A stretch of 56,572 bases of DNA from Candidatus Omnitrophota bacterium (GTDB lineage Bacteria; Omnitrophota; Omnitrophia; Omnitrophales; Aquincolibacteriaceae), in the NCBI GenBank assembly GCA_003140935.1, contig PLLJ01000026.1, positions 1 through 56,572 of the forward strand, given 5' to 3'. The position numbers and the translations under genes are program-made. Below, piece after piece: positions 45,562 to 56,300 of the stretch. The notes beneath the pieces are model-generated. The model had not been told where the DNA came from. It did no database searches and worked only from the letters and a program-made list of their open reading frames with translations. The stretch's first letter is position 1, and each line of letters begins with the position of its first letter.

Positions 45562-47222
45562 CCTTTGAATCGGTTCGTGATCGGCATGCGGCGGCCGAAC
45601 CAGGCCTTTTCGGACACGCGCAGGACGGGCGGCGTTTGCCGGCGCTTGTACTCGTTGTGATCGACCTTATGGATCACCTCCGCCACGACCGCGGGGGAAA
45701 CCCTTTTCTTGAGTTTGCGGAGGATCGCATCAGAACTCAGATTCTTTTCGATGTAAAGATAGAGCACCGTGTCCAGAATATCGTACGGTGGCAAGGAATC
45801 TTCGTCTTTTTGGTCCGGCCGCAGTTCCGCGGACGGCGCCTTGGTCAGGATCGCTTTGGGAATCACGTTACGGATCGTGTTCCGGTACCAGGCCAGACGG
45901 TAAACATCGGTCTTGTAAACATCCCCGATCACCGCCAGTCCGCCCGCCATGTCGCCGTAAAGCGTGCAGTAACCCACCGCAAGCTCCGACTTATTCCCGG
46001 TCGTCAGGACAAGCCGCCCTTCGTTATTGGACAGGAACATCAATTCCAGGCCTCGAAGACGCGCCTGAAGATTTTCCATCGCCACGCTTGGGACAGCTTT
46101 GCCGGTACTTTTTCGAGTCCCGGCTCCTTTTAAAAATTTCTCATACATCTCTTTGATCGGTCTCACCTCGAACTCGATGCCGAGATTTTTCGCCAGTTGC
46201 TCGGAATCCTTCCAGCTCCCTTTCGACGAAAACGGCCCCGGCATGGTCACGCCTTTGACCGCGCCGGCGCCCAAAGCGTCCACCGCCAGGGTTGCCACGA
46301 TCGCTGAATCGATGCCTCCGCTCAAACCGATCACGGCTTTCTTGAACCCGTTCTTCTGAAAATAGTCCCGGAGCCCCATCACGAGCGCATTATAAATTTC
46401 CTTAGGCTCCCCCGTCCATTCGGGAAGCGGCACTTCATGAGGCTGAGGGGCGGGCTTCCAGTCAAAAAAGAATAGCCCCTCCTCGAACGCCGGTGCGCGG
46501 AAAAGAATACGGCCCTTCGCATCGCTAAAAATACTGCGGCCGTCAAAAATCAGATCGTCCTGCCCGCCCACCTGATTGACATAAAGCATGGGGAAACCGT
46601 AGCGTTTAGCGTGTCCTCGAAGCAGTGCGTCGCGGGATGCGGCAACGCCGCGATAATAAGGCGAAGCGGAAATATTAATGACAACATCGGCCCCTTGATC
46701 CTTCAGAGACCGGAGAGGCTTGACCGGATAGCGTTCATCCCAGATATCCTCGCAGATCGTAAGCCCTGCTTTGAATCCCCGCCACGGCAGGACGCACGTT
46801 TCCCGGCCCGGACGGAAAAAAATGTCTTCGAGAAAAACATCATAAGTCGGAAGCAACTGCTTGTGATAGACCGCCCGGACCTTCCCCTTTTCGATCCAGG
46901 CCATCGCGTTATGCGTGTTGCCGGTCTCCCGGTCCCCGTGGACCTTGCAGGGTGCGATAAATCCCACCGCCGCGGCGATGCGCTTCCCTTGCGTCGCCTT
47001 CGCGATCAGGTCCAAATGCTTGAGCCCTTCGGTCACGAACTGTTTTTTATTCGCGAGGTCCCAGACCGGATAACCGCAGAGCGCCGCTTCCGGGAAAACG
47101 ATCAGATCGGCCCTTTTGGCAGCGGCCTGCCGGATCCAGGCAATGATCTTCCGGGTGTTTTTGGCATAGTCCCCCACCGTGGGGTTCATCTGAGCGACGG
47201 CAAAACGAATGGGCTTATTCAT
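45558..47222 (-). CDS. nadE: NAD+ synthase, glutamine-dependent
   Basis: 554 residues. It makes NAD from nicotinate adenine dinucleotide, with ammonia from glutamine. The N-terminal nitrilase-type glutaminase has its Glu-Lys-Cys triad in FPEAALCGYP, YHKQLLPTYDVF and LTICEDIWD. The C-terminal synthetase has the PP-loop GLSGGIDSAIVATLAVDALG and YCTLYGDMAGGLA. ATG 47222 has no ribosome-binding site; TATGATACAAT ends about nine bases before it, so a very short or absent leader is possible. The frame continues upstream, but the homologous region starts here. A fragment like the GGGACTCG repeat (TTCGAGTCCCGGC) lies in the KGAGTRKST segment. Confidence 0.95.
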   Translation of the reverse strand: MNKPIRFAVAQMNPTVGDYAKNTRKIIAWIRQAAAKRADLIVFPEAALCGYPVWDLANKKQFVTEGLKHLDLIAKATQGKRIAAAVGFIAPCKVHGDRETGNTHNAMAWIEKGKVRAVYHKQLLPTYDVFLEDIFFRPGRETCVLPWRGFKAGLTICEDIWDERYPVKPLRSLKDQGADVVINISASPYYRGVAASRDALLRGHAKRYGFPMLYVNQVGGQDDLIFDGRSIFSDAKGRILFRAPAFEEGLFFFDWKPAPQPHEVPLPEWTGEPKEIYNALVMGLRDYFQKNGFKKAVIGLSGGIDSAIVATLAVDALGAGAVKGVTMPGPFSSKGSWKDSEQLAKNLGIEFEVRPIKEMYEKFLKGAGTRKSTGKAVPSVAMENLQARLRGLELMFLSNNEGRLVLTTGNKSELAVGYCTLYGDMAGGLAVIGDVYKTDVYRLAWYRNTIRNVIPKAILTKAPSAELRPDQKDEDSLPPYDILDTVLYLYIEKNLSSDAILRKLKKRVSPAVVAEVIHKVDHNEYKRRQTPPVLRVSEKAWFGRRMPITNRFKG

Positions 47223-47280
47223 GGGGGGAATTGTATCATAACTCGTAGGACGAGAGGAGTACGCTGTACGGCAAAAAAAT

Positions 47281-47315
47281 AAAGGGACAGGCATTGCGTA
47301 ATTGCCTGTCCCTTT
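47281..47315 (-). terminator. Strong hairpin terminator after giant protein 2
   Basis: AAAGGGACAGGCA (47281-47293) pairs perfectly with TGCCTGTCCCTTT (47303-47315) around a nine-base loop. Runs of A on the left and T on the right let it work in both directions. On the minus strand it ends 27 bases after the giant gene's stop and is followed by TTTATTTTTTT, separating it from nadE. Confidence 0.85.
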
Positions 47316-47341
47316 TTTAAAATGACATTCTTTTTACGGAA

Positions 47342-50300
47342 TTATGCTGATTTTTGCGTCTCGCGTTGACCGGCGAGCTGAGCCTGCAATCGAGCAAGGA
47401 ATTCCGCGAAATCAACCGTCCGCCCTGCCGCGACCAAACGGTTACTGATCACAACCACTGAAGCTGTGCTCTGGCCAAGTTTTTCCGCAACGACGCGATT
47501 CATGTCCGGATCCTTCAAGGCCAAGACCTTATCAAGCGACCTGAATTGAACGGTGTCCTTAATAATCTCCGCTAAGCTGAAATTAAAGTCCCGAGCGATC
47601 CCGCTCCTGGCCAATGAAACATCTCTGTAGAACTTCACAGCCGTACCGCTCAGAGCTTCAACGATCGCGGCCTGCGCTGAAGACGACGCGGAAGCTATTG
47701 CAACGATCCTCTTGCCGGACTCGATGCTTTGTTTAATGAAAGAGATTTTTTGATCCATCGGCAAATGATCGTTCCAGTCATAAATAAGAGCGCGATTCTC
47801 GCCAACCAATGAAGTTGTGACAAAACCATCCAATTTCTGATCGATAAAACCATCCAATGCTTTCGCGCGAGGATTCAGGACCTGAGTCTCCATCGTTTTT
47901 GTTAACCCCACTTCTTGGACCGCCTCCGCCGCCCCCCTCAAGGCCTGTTCCATCTCAGCGGCCATATTGACTTCCGCTATCGAGGCTTTGGGAGCAGCTT
48001 GGGTCCCTTGCACCGCAGGCTGAAGCTTGGGCGTTTTCAATGCCGCTTCGGTCGCGGGTGGCTCGGCTTGCATAAGAGCTTCCGCTTTCTCCCGCTCAAT
48101 AGGATTCAAAGCTAGCGGCTTATCTGCCATCGATTGGGCCCACTGATCAGAAATTAATTCTTTGATCTCGTTAAAGCGAGAATCAGAAATTTCCACGCCT
48201 GGTAACCTGGAGAAGTTGCTCGCCTCCTGAAACATGACACTCGGGGCCAACGGATCCGCCGATGCGATTTGCGGAACTGGCACAAACGCTATAACGAAAG
48301 ACATCACCTCGAGACCGTCCCCCTTCACAACGTACCGGGCCTCACTCCTTTTTGAAACATCAAGAACACCGGGTTCGTTTTTCGCGCGCGCCACTCCGAT
48401 AACAACATGCGAATCAAGGGTTTTGATAGTTCTAAACGCCATAGGGGCCTCCGCGGAAATCGGCGCCGGCACTTCCGACCGCGTCGGCGGATTCGCTTGA
48501 GCCTCCAGGGCCGGTGCTTTCGGAGCAACTTGCGTGGCCAAGGTCTCGGGCTGGACTAGCGCAGGCACCTCTAGAATTGCTTTACGCTTCTTCAATTGTT
48601 CCGCCATTGCATCCGATAATTTCCTATTTTCGTTCCAAAGGATCGCCACCCACGCAATCCCCCCAACGCTTGCCACAATAAGCAACGGCACCACCGCCGC
48701 AACAAGGAACACGCTCCCCCACACCGACCAAACGATCGATAAAACCACCGCAGTTCCTATCAGCGCAACGATGCGCAAGGGGGCTTTCTTGATCTTAGCC
48801 TCCAGCACCGCAATCTTTTCCTCCGACTTTGTCACATCTTCCGACGGCACAACAACTGCCACGGATGGCTTCGCAGGAACCGCAAGCGGCGAAACAACAG
48901 CCTCTGGCGCTTGCGCAACTTGTTCCCGGACTTCCGCCCGTTTTTGAGCTTCAAGCTTCTTTGCTTCCGCGCGAAGACCTTCGGAAATCGTCCTCTTCGG
49001 TTGCATTCCGGGAAGTGCCTTGTTCAACGCCTCATAATCAGCCCGCGCCATGACCTTCAGCGGTTGGTCACCATGCTGTTCAACGATCCCTTGATACGCC
49101 TCCGGACGGATCCCCATGAACGCAGCAATGTTCTGCAACACTTCGAGCATCCCATAGATATGCCCTGTCCCGACATGAAGGACTTCCGGCCGTCTCTTTT
49201 CTTGACCCTCCAAAACCCCTAAGGCGCCGCTCAGAACCCCGGCCACTTCCGCGGCGGCCATGAAATCCCGCATATGGTCCGTGAAATGGATCGCCACAGG
49301 AGTCTCACCTCTTGCGATCTTCTCCTGATTGCTCTGCAAACGATCCAGATAAAAGCTGAGCACATTCGGGTGCATACCTTTGCCGTAGACATTTACGAAA
49401 CGGAAAACGATCGCCGTCCCAAGACCCAGGACATCCCGTTCCGCCAGCACCTTCGAGATCCCATAATTGCCGAAAAGAAGGTCCAGAGGATATTTCGCCC
49501 CGATCTCTTGTAAAGCCTTGGTCACACGCGGCTGTTGCTCTGCCGGCACTTTGGATTCCTGTTCCTTGGCCGGGTAATATCTTTCGTCCAATGAATTCAC
49601 GGCCTCGATCAAGCTCGCGAACTTGCCGGGCTCATCCAGCCTTTCCACCAGCGGTTGATTGAGCAGGTCCCGTGTAAATTCCAAGGGAGAAACTTTCGCC
49701 GTCCTGCTCACATATTGTGCGACATAGCCATCGAACGCCTTTTGAAGTTCCGAGATGAAGGCCTTAGTCACAGGATGGAAAGGGATCACATCTTTTTCCG
49801 TAACGGGTTCGGCCATCGGCTCAGGGAAAAGACGGTTCAGGGAAAGAACCTCCTGGCTCGAACTGTAAACCATCGGTTTCCCTAACTCCCGAGCGGCCTG
49901 GGCGATCAATTTTGTATAAAAAACATTGGTTACATAGGTCTGGACCGCAAAGGCCTGATAGCTCTCGCCCTGTGCCTTACGCGGCCGGGCGATCGTTTGG
50001 CCGGCAAGATGATAAACCACGGTGGCCTTACTCAGCATTTGCTTCAGAACATCATAGGAAACGCCGCTCGGATCCATCTTCAAAGGATCCAGGGAATCGC
50101 CGAGGGCCACGAACGTCACCTGTTTCTCAAGTCCGTCTTTTGCGAGCGCCCCGTAGACCGTCAAAAGATTTCCGACATGGTCCCCGGAGATCCCGGCCCG
50201 CACCGGCACTGCAACCTGTTTCCCTTCCCGCGCCAGTTTCTCGAGAAGATGCGACCCGATCATTCCGGTCCCGCCGATGATCACAGGTCCTTTAAAATCA

Positions 50301-53300
50301 GAGACCAAGAACTGATCGAGGCTCACCGTGGGCAATTCTTGAGTCCGGACTTCGCTTCGCACTTCCACCTGCGATATATCAACACCCGCCGCCGCGAGGG
50401 CATTCTTGACACCCTGTACGATATGGGTCACCGACGCGGAGCTTCGAAGAATTTCCGGCGACAAGGCTTCCGCATAGATCTGGTTCGTAAGTTCCGGTAG
50501 AACCACTTTCAAAAGCTCTCTTAGCGTCAAATCCCCCGCCACTTTGTGCGAATCCGCCCAGGTCTTGCCCCCGCTCATGCGCTGCCATAATCTTGTTCCT
50601 GTGGCAACATGACCGATCACGGCCTTCACATGGCCGTTCTCTTTGATCAGGTACTGAAGCGCAAAATGTCCCGCATTAACGGTCAGCTTCTCACCGGGTA
50701 TCAGAACACTGAACGCCGCCGCATTATCGGGAACATCCAGTTCGCCGATCGAATCACGTACGTAGCCGGAGACATCACTGCCTTCCTCGAGCACGGTGTT
50801 GCCGACCACGATCGCCCGAGGCCCAAGCTTCACATGGTCCGCGATCCTTACATTAGGTCCGATGATCCTTCCCTGATAATTTTCATTCTTCCAGATCTCC
50901 GGGGACACTTGGTCCTGATACCATTTGTCCACCCCGAGGATCCCGACCCCCAAAATGCGCCGCGCCGCTTCACTATGATAAAGTTCTTTTGTCGCGATCT
51001 GCCAGGTTTGTTCGGCATCGTTGGCGTGCAAATAGTAGGAGTGGCTGCCCAAATTGACAAAACTCATTCCAAAAGTCGCCCGGGCCTCTTTTGCGATGTC
51101 CCGAATCGCTTCCAACAAGACAGGATCGTCGCCAATGTTCTGTTGGGCGCCATGGGAGTAACGTTTCTGGAACTGTTCCGGATAATCCACCCCGAACGTC
51201 GCCGCCTCGAAAAGGGCCTCGACCCAATTGAGCGGAGGAAGTTCCGGGAAGCGCTGTTTCAGCTCATTGATCTTGCCCGTTATCCAGAAATAGGCCGGCC
51301 AGGAAATATAATAATTTCCGTGGCTGGCCAGGATCGTACCTCCTTGGAGCTTTCCGTCCCTCTTGAGTTGTGTCAAGAGCTCCACGTCAGGCTTTTCGAC
51401 CGCTAACCGAACATCATGCCCGCCCCGCTCCGACACCGACCCGTTAACAAGAAACACTCCGAGGCCGTTGGGGTCCTCTTCGCTCGTCACCCCGTAGATA
51501 TCAGGATTGTCCAGGGACATTTCCTGGCCAAAAACCTGGAACCCGCCCTGCCCCGGATGAAGAAGTTTGCCGTCCACATCGAAGACGGGGTCTTCGACCG
51601 GTCTGACCTTGGCCGCGTATTCGGGAGCGATGGCCGCATCGATGGAAAACACGAACATTCCGTCCCTGGCACCCGCATTGCCGCCTAGCCACAACCGCCG
51701 CTGCCACAAAGTCTGCTCGACACCTGTCCGTTCTCCGGACGCGGTCGGGTGAAGCCCCTTGTTCTGGTTGTACCGCGTCATGATGAGAAGTGATAAACGT
51801 TTAGCAAGTCCGCTCATCAGGGACGCACTGACTGTTTTCCCGCGAACGGTCTCCAGTGTAAAACCCTTACCGAACTTTTGCTCCAATGCGGGCCAAATAT
51901 CGATGAGACGTGCGAGGCTTCCCGCACCTTTTTGGCCGAGTTCCACGACCGGCTTCCTGTCCGGGTGGAACAATACCCCTTCGTTTTTCTTCAGAACTTG
52001 TTCGAGCGCGTCACGGGATGCCGGAGTCGTCACAATAACGTTCGCATCAAAGTCTTTTTCCGGATGTTGGACGATGTCTTTGAGAATTTCGTTGCCGCGC
52101 CTGACATTGGCAAGCACATGAGCATTTTCTCTCATTTCAGAACGGCTGGCGGCCAGCGCTTTCGCAAAAAAGACGACCGTTTCCGTCCGGGAGCGGATCG
52201 TCCGTTTCATCGCGCTCCGGATGCCGGCTTCTGTGAGTCCGTCATAATTCTTCATGGACTCCATGGAAAAGATATGGGTCATAAGCTGCGGTCCCCATGT
52301 CTCGCCCGGCAGTTCGGGGAGAACATCCATCCCGGGTTCCCGGACGACCAGAAGAACATCCTTCTCGCTCCAGATCACGCTGAATGGAAGCTTAGCTTTG
52401 TCCAGTGCAGGCAGGACGTTGGTAAGAGCTTGTGCCAGGACTTCAGGAGCCGGCGCGCTCCACCGCGTGACGAAAGCATCATGACCGTTCGGGTCCTCTT
52501 CGATCGTTAACCCGGGGAACTTCCCGGAAAAGTTTTGGGCAAGTACACGCCCGTTCGCATCACGGACCGCCACAAAGCCAGCGCCCATTTCTTTTTTAAC
52601 GGGATAGATCTTGGCATGAATGTGGTTCTGGGAAGCTCCGGACATGGGCCCGTCAAAGTGGATCGCAAGATTCCTGGAATTGAACGACATCTCCGTCAGA
52701 TCGCTGATGTCCTCCGGCGTCAGCCGGTGAGCCCTCAAATTCTCCGGCTTACTCAGATCAGGAAGAAGGAGGAAGGATCCGCGTGCATCGACCGGGCTGA
52801 CATTATGGAAGACCTGCCAGATCCGGCCGTGGGTCGTGACATGCGCGACTTCCGGACGGTTCTTGAGCGCCATCTCGCCGGCATCGAACGAGCATGTGTC
52901 GGGATCATGCGGCACTTCAAATTTCAGCCGCCGGACTTCGAGAGGTTGATAGGCGAACATACTCGGGCGCAACCCGCGGTTCCACACAAAATTCACGATG
53001 AAAGGCCCAACAGCCTTTTCGAGGAAAACCCCTTCATGTTCCCGGCCCGTCGCGAGGTCCGTGGCAAAGTGCTCAAGGCTCTTACCGTCCGCTGAAAACC
53101 GGATCCCGTATTTCACTTCCTGTCCGGTCGCCGGATCCTGCGTCTGGGAAACGATCTGTTTATCTCCGACGAGTTTCAACCAGTTCCCCGTAAGGTCCTG
53201 TCCCATCAACTGCATCGGGTTGGCCAGCAGAACGGCCACGACCGCGGCGCCGGCATTCCTGACCTCCGAACGGGCCTTCTCGACCTTCGGGACGATCACC

Positions 53301-56300
53301 ACGATCCCGGCCGTCCCTTTTTGATAGATAACATCAAGTGGACTGCTTTCCGCGGCCGAGAACTCCCCATCCACCCGTTTGAAAGCGTCCTTGCTGTTCG
53401 CCAACAAAAACACCGAAACGATCGGATCGCCCTTTTCCTGCTGCTTCCGCATCACGATCTCCTGGACCTCGGGGATCGTATACCCTTTTCCGTCCTCATA
53501 ATATTTCTTCCCGGTCAGAACGATCGGAGCGACCTTCCCGCTCTTGGTGATCCCGATAAGATTATGAGGGTACCGAGCGAGCGTCAATTTGATGTGCAGG
53601 GTATTCCCCTCGATATAGTATTCCCCTGCTTTCATATCCTGTGCGGGCTTCGCATCGACTTTCTTATAATCCCAAAGCCAGTTCTGAAGCGCGCCTTTTT
53701 CGATCGCATCCCGGATCTCTGTGGGCGTCGCGCCCTTCTTGACATACTTCCCAAGGTCTTTCTGGCCGTTGAGATAGGGCGTCAGATCGATCTCCACGTA
53801 ACCATCCCGGCGCATGGCTTCCGTGATCACCGGCCTGTCTTCAGGCTTGACCGGGCGCGCCAAACCTTCCTGCAAATGGTCACGACCGATGGCCGGACCG
53901 TATTCCGGTCCGCCGTCCGGTTTTTTCATAAAAAATTGAGGCCCGTTCACAAACGCTGAGATATCCGTGCTGAAGCGGTACGCCAACTGATCCAAAGGAA
54001 CGCTTGCTCCGTGTTCGATAACCCTTTGTCCGAAAACCGCAAAATTGATCTTGTCCCCAAGGTCCGTTCTTTCAGAATCGGCCGCGCGGTAAACCTTTAT
54101 CCCGCCCTGCACGGTTTCATCGCGAAAGAACCGGATATCTTCCGAAGTCACTGTTTTATCTTTCCAAACGACAAACATGCTGTACGTGCGCTCTTCGAAC
54201 GGTTCCCCGTAGGAATGATAGAATTTACGCGCGTTCCCGTCATAAGCCACGAACCAATCTTGATGATAAAGATTGTGATAGGCGTAAAAGACTTGGTGTT
54301 CCGTCGCGGGATCAGACGGCATCTTGACTTCAAGTTCAGGCCACGGCACATCCACCGGGTTCGCCTTTTGAAAACCGCCCTTTTGCTCCGAATTTCCATC
54401 CAATTGACCGTCATAAAATCGTCCGTTCAGTGCGTCATTCACCACAAGCCCCAATCTCACTTGTTTCGGATCATAGTTATCAAAAACCTGCGGGTACTGA
54501 TCCGCCCGAACTTCCGAACGTACGGATCGCGCTTCACTCCGCAATTGCCGGGCGGCAAGCAAGTTGCTGCTCATGATCGCGGCATCCAAAGCTTCTTTCG
54601 CTTGCCGGTAGTCCCGGCCGCCGCCGTAATTGAGCAAGTCGATGAGCTGCCTGTCGACTATTTTGCCCTCGACTGTGCCTTCCTTATTCACATAGTTATC
54701 GCTCCATCCGGAAATGCCCGGAATGCCCAGAATGAGCGGGTGTTGCACCATAGAAGCCCTATAGAGGGCTTCCCCGTAAGTAAGCTCCTTCACTTCTGCA
54801 TAGGATAACTTTGCCGCAACGTCTCTTGCCTGGGCCATGAACCGCGCTTCAAACGCCTCGTTAACCGCCTCCCGCAACGGCCGATCACCATGAATATTGA
54901 GGATACGAGCGGCATGTTCTTCCATGCTCCTGTGAGAAGCTATCGTAAGACGCGCGGAAAGAATGGTTTCCAAAATATGAGCGATCTTTTCGATCTTGAC
55001 CGCGTCGGGATCCGTGGACCCCTGAATGGCCCAAACCTGATCCCTTGCGCTGTACTGAAAATCATCGCTCAAATTTTCCGCGAAGACTAACGACAACAAT
55101 GATTCCCATTGAGCCTGATCTTTGATCAACCGCGAAAGAGGCAGTCTTAACGCCGCATCAAAATCATCCAGAATCGGAAAATTAAAAATACCGGGGATCC
55201 GGTCCCGATGCGAAAACCCACTGGTCAACCGGGTAATGGTCGTTTCCTTAGCCTGTTCTTCACTACCAAAAGTGCTGAATTTTCCTTTATAAAGAAGGCT
55301 GTTGATCATCCGGACGAGATAACGTTCCCCTTTCCCGTAATCCAGCAGGACCACCGTCTCATCCCCGTAAACCTCCAGGACCCCGGCAGGCTTGTCTTCC
55401 CCGACATTGCGGACCGCTTTCTCCGGCACTCCCGGTTCGAAATGGACCCCGACCACCACGCCCGCCTCACCATTGAATTTCACCGGGCCCAGGATCGTCG
55501 AATCGATGATCTTCGTGTGGTCCGGGATCACAAGTTCGCCGCCCTGCAACCGGATCGTGCTGTTGGCGACCACAACATAATCCCCGATCTCGATCGTCCC
55601 TTCCCCTTCGAATTTCGCGTTCGCTAAAAAGGACTTCAGCTTCGCCCGGTCCCCACCCTTGAACCTCACGGTCACTTTGTCGGAAACCTTGTATTCATAC
55701 TTCTGGCCGCCGTAATCCCTCAAATACTGCTCCCACATGAGAAAATACTGCTCCAGGTCCGCGATATCGCTGACCTTATTGCCGGGCCCGTACTCGATCC
55801 CGTAGATCTTCGAAACATTCGTCACGTATTTTTTGAAGATTTCGAGTCCGGCAGGATCCACCAGCTTCTCGATCTCGCCCCTCTGCTGCGCAAACACTCC
55901 CCCGAATAAGGATTCAAAAACACTGACCGGAACACGGGCCAAGAAACGGGCATGGCGAAACTTGGGATTCGGATGGTCATCGGAGACCGGGATCCGGTTG
56001 AGGTCTTCGACCAAATGCAGGCTTGTTTCCGCATCCTCGATGATGAAGAAAATGTTCTCGATGACTTCGGCATCGTTGCCGTTCAGCGATGCATGGTACG
56101 CCATTTCTGCAATAGTTGCATCGGGTTGCTTCTCACGAAAATCATTTACGGCACCCTGCCCATCGACCGTGTAAATACCGCGTTGTGTAAGTTTGCGGCG
56201 ATCCACATTCGCGCGGATAGCGGCCCAGACCGGGAGAAATTCCCTAGAGGTCATGAGGGCAACCATCGACCATCCCAGCCCATCGTTTTCATCAAAGGGA

